A stretch of DNA of 64,000 nt from JBBQYD01 sp942493075 (GCA_942493075.1 OW818681.1:2852001-2916000); one strand, 5' to 3'; numbered from the stretch's first letter, positions 16,419 through 24,853 are shown. Numbers and translations: made by a program. Notes: a model not told the origin generated them from the sequence alone.

Positions 16419-17111
16419 ATGCTTATGTCGCATCCGATCGTCAAATTCGACAATGTCCGGAAGACCTATCAGATGGGTGAGGTCCGGGTGGATGCGTTGC
16501 GTGGCGTGAGTTTCGATGTAGCTCCTGGTGATTACATCAGCATCATGGGTCCATCGGGCTGTGGCAAATCGACACTCCTGAACTTGCTGGGCTGCCTGGA
16601 TCGGCCTAGCGATGGGAAGTATTATCTTGGTGGGGAGGATGTGTCCGCGATGGAAGATGACGCGCTGTCGGCGGTGCGTGGGTCGAGGCTGGGTTTTGTG
16701 TTTCAATCCTACAACCTGATTCAGCAATTGACGGTTTTAGAAAACATTCAAGTGCCTCTCTACTACCAGGGCAGGTCTGAGGCAGAGAGTGAAGAACGGG
16801 CCCGCAAGCTCGCAGCCCTGGTTGGGCTGGAGAATCGTGTGGAACACAAGCCATTCGAATTGTCCGGAGGCCAGCAACAACGGGTAGCGATTGCCCGCGC
16901 GTTGGTGAATGATCCGCTGTTGATTCTGGCGGATGAGCCTACTGGCAATTTGGATTCGATTTCCGGTGTGGAGATTTTGCGCCTGTTCGATGATTTGAAC
17001 AGGCAAGGTAAAACCCTGATCATGGTCACACACGACACCACCGTTTCTAAACGGGCAGGGCGCGGCATTCGTTTACGTGACGGGATGATTGAAAGCGATG
17101 TCAGACAATAG
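16419..17111 (+). CDS. ABC transporter ATP-binding protein (MacB/LolD type)
   Basis: The nucleotide-binding subunit, about 230 residues, starting at ATG 16419 or 16425 directly after the adaptor stop. A longer in-frame extension back to 16248 overlaps the adaptor and is Arg-rich non-conserved sequence, so I reject it. Motifs: Walker A GPSGCGKST, the Q-loop FVFQSYNLI, signature LSGGQQQRVAIARAL, Walker B LILADEPTGNLD, and the H-loop VTHD. The LNLLGCLDRP sequence after Walker A and the TGNLDS after Walker B are typical of the MacB/LolD/FtsE subfamily. These ATPases drive substrate export or lipoprotein extraction from the periplasmic side. Its last 14 bases overlap the permease start. Confidence 0.94.
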   Translation: MLMSHPIVKFDNVRKTYQMGEVRVDALRGVSFDVAPGDYISIMGPSGCGKSTLLNLLGCLDRPSDGKYYLGGEDVSAMEDDALSAVRGSRLGFVFQSYNLIQQLTVLENIQVPLYYQGRSEAESEERARKLAALVGLENRVEHKPFELSGGQQQRVAIARALVNDPLLILADEPTGNLDSISGVEILRLFDDLNRQGKTLIMVTHDTTVSKRAGRGIRLRDGMIESDVRQ

Positions 17112-18426
17112 ATCAACCACGTTGCAGAAATGGCGTGAAGGGCTATCCCCGGCCCGGCTCCGGCGAACGCTGCGCCTGGGCTGGCGCAGTCTCTGGCTGC
17201 ATCGGTTGCGCTCGTTGCTTACCGTGTTGGGCATCGTTTTCGGCGTATGCTCGGTGATTGCGATGCTGGCGATCGGAGAGGGAGCGAGTTACGAAGCCCA
17301 GGAGCAGATCAAGAACCTGGGCAGCCAGAACATCATTCTGCGAAGCATCAAGCCGCCAGAAGATCAGAAGGTCACCGATAAGGGCAGTCAAAGCTACATT
17401 TTGCAGTATGGAATCACCTACGCGGATGTTAAACGGATCCGCGCAACCATTCCCCGGGTCACTGTCGTGCTGCCGGCGCGCAACATCCGGGATTACGTTT
17501 GGAACATCAGCCGACGGGTGGATTGCGAGGTGGTAGGAACCGTGCCCTGGTATCCCGAGATGCGCAACCACCAGGTGGCACAGGGACGATTCTTCACAGA
17601 AGCCGACATGCTGGAGCGTCGAAGCGTCTGCGTTCTTGGCGCTGAGGTTGTCCCGGCCCTGTTTCCGATGGAAACGCCGCTGCAAAAACATGTGCGCGTG
17701 GGGGGGAACTATTATGAGGTGATCGGGATCATGCAACCAACTGTGCGCGTGAACAAGGAGGATGCTGTGGATAAAGGGCAGTCGGCCTTGAATCGAATGT
17801 TCATTCCGATCGAGACAGCGAAGCTTCGTTACGGGGAGATCCTGATGCGCAGGCGCAGTGGCAGTTTCGAGGCTGAGCGTGTGCAGTTGCACGAGGTAAC
17901 CATTAAAGTGGCAACGCTTGAGGATGTAACTGGCGTCGCCGAGGCCGTGACCACGCTGATGGAACGGAACCATAAGAAGAAGGATTACGAGATTGTGGTG
18001 CCGTTGGAATTGCTCAAGAGGGCGGAGCGAACCAAACAGATTTTCAACATCGTGCTGGGCTCGATAGCCGCCATTTCTTTGCTCGTCGGCGGCATCGGCA
18101 TCATGAACATCATGCTTGCGAGCGTGACGGAACGGACGCGTGAGATAGGCATTCGACGCGCCCTGGGAGCCCGCCGCCACGACATTATTTCGCAGTTCCT
18201 GGTCGAAACGGTTCTGTTGTCCGGGGCAGGGGGGCTGCTTGGTGTTTTGCTCGGGATCACCATACCCTTTGTGGTCACATACGCAGCGGGGATGAAGACC
18301 ATTGTAACGCTCTGGGCGCCTTTGCTGGCGTTCTCCATTTCAGCGTTGGTTGGGGTCGTGTTCGGTCTGTACCCGGCGTTTCGCGCAGCGAGCATGGATC
18401 CCGTAGAAGCGCTGCGGCACGAGTAG
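17098..18426 (+). CDS. ABC transporter permease of the MacB/FtsX type
   Basis: The membrane subunit of the exporter, 442 residues from ATG 17098 (a TTG at 17089 is also in frame). It has the MacB plan: a cytoplasmic N-terminal stretch with WRSLWLHRLRSLLTVLGIVFGV leading into TM1, a large periplasmic MacB-type domain (about residues 60-310), and three C-terminal helices forming the FtsX domain with GGIGIMNIMLASVTER and the EIGIRRALGARR coupling helix. The ending FGLYPAFRAASMDPVEALRHE is characteristic. Unlike E. coli MacB, the ATPase is a separate polypeptide. Substrates of related pumps include macrolides, toxins, siderophores and lipids; nothing here decides which. Confidence 0.93.
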   Translation: MSDNRSTTLQKWREGLSPARLRRTLRLGWRSLWLHRLRSLLTVLGIVFGVCSVIAMLAIGEGASYEAQEQIKNLGSQNIILRSIKPPEDQKVTDKGSQSYILQYGITYADVKRIRATIPRVTVVLPARNIRDYVWNISRRVDCEVVGTVPWYPEMRNHQVAQGRFFTEADMLERRSVCVLGAEVVPALFPMETPLQKHVRVGGNYYEVIGIMQPTVRVNKEDAVDKGQSALNRMFIPIETAKLRYGEILMRRRSGSFEAERVQLHEVTIKVATLEDVTGVAEAVTTLMERNHKKKDYEIVVPLELLKRAERTKQIFNIVLGSIAAISLLVGGIGIMNIMLASVTERTREIGIRRALGARRHDIISQFLVETVLLSGAGGLLGVLLGITIPFVVTYAAGMKTIVTLWAPLLAFSISALVGVVFGLYPAFRAASMDPVEALRHE

Positions 18427-18476
18427 CATACAGAATATCCTTTGATCTTCGGCTCCGGCTTGCCTATAAAACACGC

Positions 18477-19388
18477 GTGTGCGTCGCACAATTCATTGAT
18501 GCCTCCACGCGGCTTTGTGCCGTGTATGGTCATCCGATACGGCATTCGGCATCCCCAGCGATGCAGAACGCCGGCTTTGCCGCCCTGGGATTGAACTGGC
18601 GCTACATGGCTTTTGAGGTGCCCCCGGGAAATCTTCGTGAGGCTATTGGTGGCGCCCAGGCAATGCGCTTCGTGGGCTTGAACCTCACCGTGCCGCACAA
18701 GATCCTCGCCCTGGACCTCGTGGATGAGTTAGACGACTCAGCGAGAAAGTGGGGCGCGGTCAACACGATCTGTTTCGAGGGAATAGATTCAAATGGGAAG
18801 TGGCTGCCGCTGGCTGGGCTAACCGACACGCCGGTTCAAGTCAGGTCCAAGGGTTTTAACACGGATGCTGATGCGATTATTCGAGCCATTCAGGAGGATT
18901 TGTCGGTTGGCTTAGCGGGTTCGTCCGTGTTGTTAACCGGGGCGGGAGGCGCAGGCCGCGCAGCGGCATTGCGATTAGCCGCTGAAGGAGTGAAGACCCT
19001 GTATCTTGTAAATCGCACGTTGGAGAAGGCTCAGGACGTAGCCTCAGAAATCAGGAGAACCTGGCCGGGCGTCGAAACGCGGGTGGGTTATCCCCCAGAT
19101 GCTGTGGACCTGCTGTTGAACGCCACATCGTTAGGGTTGAAGATAGGCGATCCATTGCCCTTCGAATCTACCCAGTTTAAACTCTCTCAAACCAAGGCTG
19201 TTTATGACATGGTTTATCGTCCAGCCGAGACACCCCTTTTGCGTGCGGCTGGGGCTCTTGGAATTCCACACGCGAACGGATTAGGAATGCTCCTTTATCA
19301 AGGCGCAAAAGCGCTTGAAATATGGACCGGTCAACCGGCTCCTTTGACGGTAATGCGCGAAGCGCTTCGAAAAGCGGTTTATGGTTGA
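18477..19388 (+). CDS. aroE: Shikimate dehydrogenase
   Basis: NADP-dependent reduction of 3-dehydroshikimate to shikimate in the chorismate pathway. Substrate-side motifs: GHPIRHSASPAMQN (18-31), NLTVPHK with catalytic Lys75, GAVNTI with Asn96, and GFNTDADA with Asp130. The cofactor side has the GAGGAGRA loop (155-162) and an NRT segment that selects NADP. The region between Asn96 and Asp130 is about 17 residues longer than in E. coli AroE and contains a PLAGLTDTPVQV stretch, so the active-site lid is enlarged. The start is GTG with no in-frame ATG nearby. The stop overlaps the prepilin peptidase start by eight bases. Confidence 0.9.
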   Translation: MCVAQFIDASTRLCAVYGHPIRHSASPAMQNAGFAALGLNWRYMAFEVPPGNLREAIGGAQAMRFVGLNLTVPHKILALDLVDELDDSARKWGAVNTICFEGIDSNGKWLPLAGLTDTPVQVRSKGFNTDADAIIRAIQEDLSVGLAGSSVLLTGAGGAGRAAALRLAAEGVKTLYLVNRTLEKAQDVASEIRRTWPGVETRVGYPPDAVDLLLNATSLGLKIGDPLPFESTQFKLSQTKAVYDMVYRPAETPLLRAAGALGIPHANGLGMLLYQGAKALEIWTGQPAPLTVMREALRKAVYG

Positions 19389-20487
19389 AGCTGTATTTAC
19401 TCGGGCCAATTGGACCGCCGTGCCTTTTCATTTCTGGTCGGCGGTGATCTTCGTATTCGGCTGCATGGTCGGGAGCTTCCTGAATGTCTGCATCTACCGA
19501 ATGCCTTTGGGCCTTAGTGTGGTGAGCCCACCTTCGCACTGTCCCCACTGCAAGTATTCCATTCCATGGTATTTAAACATGCCGCTGGTGACCTGGTTAT
19601 GGTTGAGGGGGAAATGTCGGAATTGCGGGGCGCCAATCAGCATTCGTTACTTCCTGGTGGAACTGCTCACGGGGATGCTCTTCCTGACGTGCTGGCTCTT
19701 TTTTGGAAACACAGAACCAGGGCTGGCGCTCATTTACGCGTTCTTTTGTGCAGGGCTGATGGTAGCTACGTTCATCGATTTTGAACACTTTATCATACCC
19801 GATTCGATCACGGTGGGCGGGATGCTGGCAGGTTTTGTCATCGCGTTCCTATATCCAACCCTGCATGGCCGGGTTTCCGTTTCAGACGCCGTGCGTGGCA
19901 GTCTTATCGGGGCGGCTGTTGGAGCGGGAGTGGTTTACACGATACTGCGCCTTGGAAAGCTGCTCTTCGGACGGCAGCGCGTCGCCTTGCCAGCGGGTGC
20001 GAGCATCGTTTTCACTGAGACGGCGATCTGCCTGCCGGACAAGCAGGTGCCTTACGAGGAGATCTTTTATCGAGCATCCGATACCATTTTCATCAAAGCC
20101 CAACGTGTCGAGTTGGTAGATCGCTGTTACTTTGATACTTTGGTTCGGCTGAATCCGGAGTTGCTGCAAATTGGGGAGGAGAAGTTCGTTCCATCGGAGG
20201 TTCCCTATATGCAGACGCTGAGCCAGGAGATAGTCCTGCCGCGCGAGGCCATGGGTTTTGGCGACGTGAAGTTTATGGCGGCGATTGGGGCGTTCCTGGG
20301 ATGGCCGGCTGTGCTCTTCTCGCTGTTAGTGAGCTCTTTAATCGGTTCGCTTGTGGGGGTGGGCCTCATCATTATGCGACGTCGGGAGATGTCGTCCCGG
20401 CTGCCGTATGGGCCGTATATTGCGATGGCGGCGGCGATCTGGCTTTTTGGGGGCCAACAGTTGGTGCGGTGGTGGATATTCAGGTAG
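19381..20487 (+). CDS. pilD: Prepilin leader peptidase/N-methyltransferase with a central insertion
   Basis: A polytopic aspartic protease that cleaves and methylates type IV pilin or type II secretion pseudopilins. The N-terminal cytoplasmic domain has the GSFLNVCIYRMP signature (31-42) and zinc cysteines Cys54/Cys57 and Cys79/Cys82. The catalytic aspartates are Asp133 in FIDFEHFIIPD and Asp295 in GFGDVK. About 95 residues between the two (roughly 195-290) are hydrophilic and absent from the compact enzyme of Proteobacteria, making it 368 residues against about 290. The fold appears otherwise complete, with hydrophobic segments on both sides. It is translationally coupled to aroE. No pilin genes lie in the window. 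Confidence 0.92.
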   Translation: MVEAVFTRANWTAVPFHFWSAVIFVFGCMVGSFLNVCIYRMPLGLSVVSPPSHCPHCKYSIPWYLNMPLVTWLWLRGKCRNCGAPISIRYFLVELLTGMLFLTCWLFFGNTEPGLALIYAFFCAGLMVATFIDFEHFIIPDSITVGGMLAGFVIAFLYPTLHGRVSVSDAVRGSLIGAAVGAGVVYTILRLGKLLFGRQRVALPAGASIVFTETAICLPDKQVPYEEIFYRASDTIFIKAQRVELVDRCYFDTLVRLNPELLQIGEEKFVPSEVPYMQTLSQEIVLPREAMGFGDVKFMAAIGAFLGWPAVLFSLLVSSLIGSLVGVGLIIMRRREMSSRLPYGPYIAMAAAIWLFGGQQLVRWWIFR

Positions 20488-20511
20488 GTTGAGTGGGTTG
20501 GCAGTAATAAC

Positions 20512-20542
20512 TTGACTCACGATAGGGCGATTACCCTATTCT
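20512..20542 (+). promoter_or_regulatory. Candidate promoter overlapping a small dyad, upstream of the response regulator
   Basis: TTGACT at 20512-20517 is followed after 17-19 bases by CCTATT or TATTCT. An ATAGGG/CCCTAT dyad (20522-20539) sits in the spacer and -10 region. The position, about 40 bases before the response-regulator start, fits a promoter with an operator. The -10 match is only moderate. Confidence 0.35.
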
Positions 20543-20581
20543 AATGAAAGCCTTTTGCGTCATATTCCTCCACCGATGCTT

Positions 20582-21253
20582 ATGAAAAAAATCTCCGTGT
20601 TGCTGGTCGATGACCATACTGTTGTGCGACAAGGTTTGCGGGCCCTGCTGGCGTCTGAGGAGGATATTGAGGTAGTTGGGGAGGCGGAGAATGGGAGACA
20701 AGCGGTAGTGCTGGCGCGCAAGGTAACGCCTGACGTTGTGGTGATGGATGTGGCTATGCCGCTGATGAATGGGCTGGAAGCCACGAAACAGATCTTGAAA
20801 CTCGTGCCGACTACCAAGGTGCTGGTGCTTACATCGTACGGGGACGATGAATGTGTTCAGCAACTCATGCAGGCAGGCGCGGTTGGTTACCTGATCAAGC
20901 AAACAGCAGCCAACGATCTGTTGAAGGCAATTCGAGAGGTTCAACGCGGCAACGCTTACTTCAGCCCGACCGTTGCCAAGCGCCTGCGTGATCAATGCCG
21001 CGAGGCATTCACCAGTGGGCAATCCAACCGAAAAGCCGGTGAGCTTACTTCACGCGAGGCAGAAGTCCTGCAATTGATCGCCGAGGGGTTCTCCAATAAG
21101 CAAATTGCGGCGGAGTTGTGTATCAGCATCAAAACTGTCGAGAAACACCGCCAGCAGGTGATGAACAAACTGAATATTCACGATGTCGCCGGCTTAACTC
21201 GCTATGCCATTTCCAAAGGTATGGTTGAGCGGAACGTCCCGGCGAGTGTCTAA
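20582..21253 (+). CDS. NarL/FixJ-type response regulator
   Basis: A two-domain transcriptional regulator of about 223 residues from ATG 20582 (ATG 20576 is equally possible; an upstream TTG at 20555 is unlikely). The receiver spans residues 3-120, with acidic pair Asp10/Asp11, phosphoacceptor Asp56 in VVVMDVAMP, the LTSYGDDE threonine/serine switch and Lys in YLIKQTA. The LuxR-type helix-turn-helix lies at about 150-205, with ELTSREAEVLQLIAEG and SNKQIAAELCISIKTVEKHR. All phosphorylation residues are present. No partner kinase is adjacent; a receiver-only gene follows after 20 bases. Its target genes cannot be read from the sequence. Confidence 0.93.
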   Translation: MKKISVLLVDDHTVVRQGLRALLASEEDIEVVGEAENGRQAVVLARKVTPDVVVMDVAMPLMNGLEATKQILKLVPTTKVLVLTSYGDDECVQQLMQAGAVGYLIKQTAANDLLKAIREVQRGNAYFSPTVAKRLRDQCREAFTSGQSNRKAGELTSREAEVLQLIAEGFSNKQIAAELCISIKTVEKHRQQVMNKLNIHDVAGLTRYAISKGMVERNVPASV

Positions 21254-21273
21254 CACTCACCTCGATAGAGGCC

Positions 21274-21768
21274 ATGGCTGCCGGTTTAGCAAGGAACGTG
21301 CTTGTAAAACCCTTAAAAAATAGCCTAGCCTCCTGCGAAGTGAGCTTTTCCAAACCAGCAACCAATGTTGCACCCAGGCGCATCCTGGTTGTCGATGACG
21401 AGAAACACGTCTGCGACGCCATTCGGATGCTTTTGGAGTTTGACAAGCACCAAGTAGTAACAACAAGCAATGGAGCGCATGCGCTGGAGCTGCTTGCGGC
21501 GGGGACTTTCGATGTCGTGTTCATCGATTATCTGATGCCCGGAATGAGGGGTGACGAACTGGCACGCAAGATCAAGGAGGCAGTCCCGGGGCAGCCTGTC
21601 GTGATGATCACAGCCTACGCGGAAGTACTCCAGTCCTCCCGCAAGCCGTTGCCTCACGTTGACTATCTGGTTCCCAAACCCTTTCTCTTGGAGAACCTGC
21701 GCCAGGCGATTGCTGCCGCTTCCGGTGAACCCAAGCTGAGCTCTTCAACCGGCGGGGATCTTTCCTAA
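21274..21768 (+). CDS. Single-domain response regulator (receiver only)
   Basis: A 164-residue protein with a 35-residue N-terminal tail and one receiver domain (about 36-155). Conserved positions are intact: acidic pair Asp41/Asp42, Asp85 in VVFIDYLMPGMRG, threonine in VMITAYA and lysine in LVPKPF. No output domain follows, so it would act by protein contact or as an intermediate in a phosphorelay. It follows the NarL-type regulator by 20 bases and is likely co-transcribed. The signal peptidase gene lies 74 bases downstream. Its kinase is unknown. Confidence 0.88.
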   Translation: MAAGLARNVLVKPLKNSLASCEVSFSKPATNVAPRRILVVDDEKHVCDAIRMLLEFDKHQVVTTSNGAHALELLAAGTFDVVFIDYLMPGMRGDELARKIKEAVPGQPVVMITAYAEVLQSSRKPLPHVDYLVPKPFLLENLRQAIAAASGEPKLSSSTGGDLS

Positions 21769-21842
21769 TTCGACGCCCGTATTTTTGCGGGGCCTCATCA
21801 GTATTCTCTCTACTTGTTGTCTGGGGCGCGACGGGGGAAAAT

Positions 21843-22430
21843 GTGAGGGCAATGAACGCTCAGATGCCATTTACATCCAGCACCTATTCTGGTGCACCAG
21901 CGATCGAGGTAAGTTCAAGTGAAGGCAGCTTCGACTCTCGGGAACTCCTCGCCCAGGCCGCGCGTATTTCTGCCATTTTTGCCATTACCTTCGCAGCCTA
22001 TTTGCTGATCACCCATTTCCTGGTTCAGACGGTGAAAGTTGTGGGCTCCAGCATGGCGCCCACGTTGCAGCATTCCCAGCTATACTTGCTTAACCGATTT
22101 ACCTTCCTGATTCGCTCCCCCCAGCCGAGCGACATCGTCGTGCTGCGCGATCCCGGTGATCATGGGCTGTCTGTTAAACGGATCGTGGCCCGCCCTGGCG
22201 ATACAGTGATTCTTCGCAAAGGCGCCCTGCTTGTTAATGGAGTGAAACTCCATGAACCCTACCTTCCCGAAGACACGGTGACCTATCCTGGACCTTACGT
22301 TAACGAGCAGACTTTCACGTGCGCTCCTGGCCAGTTCTTTGTTTTGGGCGATAACCGGATGAACTCGGCCGATAGTCGAATTTACGGTCCTGTTCCTCGC
22401 AGCGAGATCCTCGGTCTGCTGGTGCATTGA
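21843..22430 (+). CDS. lepB: Signal peptidase I
   Basis: The inner-membrane serine protease that removes signal peptides from exported proteins. One N-terminal membrane segment lies at about residues 43-63. The catalytic dyad is Ser70 in GSSMAPTL and Lys112 in VKRIVARPGD, followed by the GDNRMNSADSRIYGPVPR box near the C-terminus. At 195 residues it is the short, single-anchor form typical of Gram-positives and many other phyla. The GTG at 21843 has GGGGGAAA upstream; ATG 21852 and 21861 are alternatives. BioB begins about 40-50 bases after its stop. Confidence 0.93.
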   Translation: MRAMNAQMPFTSSTYSGAPAIEVSSSEGSFDSRELLAQAARISAIFAITFAAYLLITHFLVQTVKVVGSSMAPTLQHSQLYLLNRFTFLIRSPQPSDIVVLRDPGDHGLSVKRIVARPGDTVILRKGALLVNGVKLHEPYLPEDTVTYPGPYVNEQTFTCAPGQFFVLGDNRMNSADSRIYGPVPRSEILGLLVH

Positions 22431-22470
22431 AAGTAGCGCTCCGCGCTTGTGCTTGGCGGTCGGTTCGAAT

Positions 22471-23553
22471 ATGGTGTCAACCATGACCGACCGTTCAGTT
22501 GACGCAAATGTTTCCAGCCGCATCGCTGCCCTCGCCCGGAGCGTAATCGATGGCAATGTGATCTCCCGGGCTGACGCGCATTTCCTGTTTCACCTGGAGA
22601 AAAGCGCCGATGTTTTTGAACTGCTTGCCGCTGCCAACCGCATCCGGGAGCATTTCAAAGGAAACCGCATTCACCTGTGTTCAATCGTGAATATCAAGGC
22701 GGGCGGTTGTTCGGAGAACTGCAAGTTCTGCGCCCAGTCAGCTTCCTACGACACCAGTTCTCCCCGCTACGGATTGATCGATCCCGAGCCGATCCGCAAG
22801 GCCGAGGATGAAGCAGTCGCCAACAATGTAACCGGGCTGGGTTTGGTGGCCGCCTGGAGAGGTTTGGATGAGGGGCCGATTCTGGATGACTTGTGCGCGC
22901 GATTCAGCGAAATGAAAGCCAGCGGCAAAACCCGCCCGGATGCTTCGCTCGGAATCATCCGAAAAAAGAGCGTTGCCCAGCGTCTGGCTGATTCCGGGGT
23001 AGAGTGCTACAACCATAATCTGGAGACTTCCCGCCGTTTCTTTCCTGAAATCTGCACCACGCACTCGTATGAGGAGCGAGTCCAGACAATCCGCTACCTG
23101 AGGGAAGCAGGGATCAAGATTTGTTCCGGGGGTATTTTGGGCATGGGTGAAACGCGGGAAGACCGTTGCGACCTGGCGTTTTCGTTGCGCGAGATTGAGG
23201 CACAATTCGTCCCGATCAATATACTGAACCCGATCGAGGGCACGCCATTCTCTCATTTGAAACCACTGCCGCCGATCGAGGTGCTGCAGATGATCGCTTG
23301 TTTCCGTTTCGTGCTGCCCGAGGCCGAGATCATGATTGCCGGCGGCCGGGTTGTTAATTTGCGCGATTTGCAGAGCATGATCTTCATGGCCGGTGCCAGC
23401 GCGATGATGGTCGGGAATTATTTGACCACCGTGAACCAGCCTGTAGAGAAAGATTTGCAGATGATTCGTGATCTTGGGCTGGACCCACGCTGGAAGCATG
23501 AGGAAGCCGCAGCAGAGCCACAGAACCAGGAGGCACTTGCCTCAAAGGCCTGA
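22471..23553 (+). CDS. bioB: Biotin synthase-like radical SAM protein lacking most canonical [2Fe-2S] ligands
   Basis: Expected to insert sulfur into dethiobiotin. About 360 residues from ATG 22471 (ATG 22483 also possible). The radical-SAM site is intact: Cys80, Cys84, Cys87 in CSENCKFC. YNHNLETS and AGIKICSGGILGMGE match BioB closely. However, aligned by eye with E. coli BioB, the [2Fe-2S] ligands Cys97, Cys128 and Arg260 become Gly124, Asp157 and Met288; only Cys188 (here Cys218) remains. The sacrificial cluster of the classical enzyme cannot form in the normal way. Several other cysteines (70, 142, 179, 195, 233, 277) could ligate a different cluster. No other biotin gene is adjacent, so a different sulfur source or a paralogous reaction is possible. 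Confidence 0.85.
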   Translation: MVSTMTDRSVDANVSSRIAALARSVIDGNVISRADAHFLFHLEKSADVFELLAAANRIREHFKGNRIHLCSIVNIKAGGCSENCKFCAQSASYDTSSPRYGLIDPEPIRKAEDEAVANNVTGLGLVAAWRGLDEGPILDDLCARFSEMKASGKTRPDASLGIIRKKSVAQRLADSGVECYNHNLETSRRFFPEICTTHSYEERVQTIRYLREAGIKICSGGILGMGETREDRCDLAFSLREIEAQFVPINILNPIEGTPFSHLKPLPPIEVLQMIACFRFVLPEAEIMIAGGRVVNLRDLQSMIFMAGASAMMVGNYLTTVNQPVEKDLQMIRDLGLDPRWKHEEAAAEPQNQEALASKA

Positions 23554-23570
23554 GTTGGCGAGTATTCCGA

Positions 23571-24356
23571 ATGGCAGAGTGGCTTAGGAACGGGCTAAAT
23601 CAGGGGCGCTATTTAGGCGAGTGCATCGACATTGAACGAGTGCTTCGCCAGATTGAAGGCGCTGCCTTGGAACATGGTTGGAGTGCTGAGGTGCTTCTTG
23701 ATGCCGAGGGGCAGCGGTTGGTTGCGCTGAGCCGCAGAGTTCCTTCAGCCAAAGCCAGCATCTACCTATCGGCGGGTATCCATGGGGATGAACCAGCCAG
23801 TCCTTTGGCAGCGCTCAGGCTCCTTGAGGAAGATACATGGCCGCAGGAACTCGATCTTTACTTCTGTCCCTGTCTAAACCCACGTGCATTTGTGCTCAAT
23901 TGCCGTGGGAATCCGGCAGGTGTGGATCTGAATCGTGATTATCGTGACCCCAGGACTGCGGAGGTGCGTGCGCACGTCTCGTGGCTGGATCGCCAGCCCC
24001 GGTTTGATTTATGTCTCTGCCTGCATGAAGACTGGGAGTCCCACGGTTTTTACCTGTACGAGTTGAACCCGGATGGATTGCCATCCCTGGCCGAGAGCAT
24101 GATTGAGGAAACAGGGCGGTCTTGTCCGATCGACCGCTCTTCGTTGATTGAAGGGAGGCCAGCCGAGAACGGAGTCATCCGTCCCCAGATCAGCATCCAG
24201 GAACGTCCTGACTGGCCGGAAGCCTATTACCTGATTCGAAATAAAACGAGGCTTTCGTACACACTTGAGGCGCCTTCTGATTATCCCTTGAGCACCCGGG
24301 TGGACGGGCTGGTCACCGCGGTGAACCGTGGATTACGGTCGCTTTTGGGAAGCTGA
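23571..24356 (+). CDS. M14-family metallocarboxypeptidase-like protein
   Basis: A zinc hydrolase of the carboxypeptidase A / succinylglutamate-desuccinylase superfamily, 261 residues and without a signal peptide. Zinc ligands: His71 and Glu74 in GIHGDEP and His152 in CLHEDWES. GVDLNRDYRD supplies the Asn-Arg pair that binds the substrate carboxylate. A glutamate in YTLEAPSD near residue 240 fits the catalytic base. The compact size and cytosolic location resemble the group that trims short peptides, including murein peptides, or deacylates amino acids. The substrate is not predictable. Its 3' end overlaps the convergent hemerythrin gene by 24 bases. It begins 17 bases after bioB. Confidence 0.85.
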   Translation: MAEWLRNGLNQGRYLGECIDIERVLRQIEGAALEHGWSAEVLLDAEGQRLVALSRRVPSAKASIYLSAGIHGDEPASPLAALRLLEEDTWPQELDLYFCPCLNPRAFVLNCRGNPAGVDLNRDYRDPRTAEVRAHVSWLDRQPRFDLCLCLHEDWESHGFYLYELNPDGLPSLAESMIEETGRSCPIDRSSLIEGRPAENGVIRPQISIQERPDWPEAYYLIRNKTRLSYTLEAPSDYPLSTRVDGLVTAVNRGLRSLLGS

Positions 24357-24791
24357 CCCGGGATTCCGTTGTTCGAACCATGCTGCCCCCAGGGAAGAGA
24401 GCGTATTGCTGTTGAGCACCCGCTCGGCGAGCGGGAAAACGATACGCTCTTCCTTGTCGAAGTGTCTGCGGGAATGTGCCACGGCGGCCAGCAAGAGGTC
24501 ACGCGCCCGATCCAAGCGTTTTGCTTCCTGCACCCGGCGGAGGTTGCCATCCATTTCCTGGTGTTCCTGGAGAAGATGGTCCCTCTGGCCGATTTGCTCA
24601 AAGCAGTGTTCCAACGGGCCGAGGAAAAGGTCATCCTCGGTATCCGAGTGGGACTTGAGCATGCCCTCCATGAGTGAGGCCATCAGCTTGAGTTCGCCCA
24701 GGCTGGCGGAGGTGGAAGCCCGGGACTCGATTTGATCGAACAGGGCGTGAAACACCTGGTGTTCCGCCATCAGAGCTTCCGTGATTTTCAT
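24333..24791 (-). CDS. Hemerythrin-like HHE-domain protein
   Basis: A 152-residue four-helix protein with the HHE cation-binding pattern. Candidate diiron ligands: His in AEHQVFH (helix 1), HSDTEDD (helix 2), EHQEMD (helix 3) and HSRRHFDKEE (helix 4). The final KEERIVFPLAE strand is typical of HHE domains. Such proteins bind oxygen, nitric oxide or iron and often take part in stress sensing or iron-sulfur repair. No fused output domain is present. The tail overlaps the convergent M14 peptidase gene. The next gene on this strand, upstream, is GcvP. Confidence 0.85.
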   Translation of the reverse strand: MKITEALMAEHQVFHALFDQIESRASTSASLGELKLMASLMEGMLKSHSDTEDDLFLGPLEHCFEQIGQRDHLLQEHQEMDGNLRRVQEAKRLDRARDLLLAAVAHSRRHFDKEERIVFPLAERVLNSNTLSSLGAAWFEQRNPGSASQKRP

Positions 24792-24853
24792 GGCCGCATT
24801 TAAGTTGGTCCGGAGACTTGTAGCAAAATGTCGCTCACTCGACTAACTATTTC

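Noticed and set aside
17143..18180. 345-codon open frame on the minus strand
   Set aside because: Antisense to the MacB-type permease; His/Arg-rich composition without domains.
22455..22490. GGTTCGAAT resembling a tRNA T-loop before bioB
   Set aside because: The flanking bases cannot form the T-stem and no acceptor or anticodon arms are nearby.
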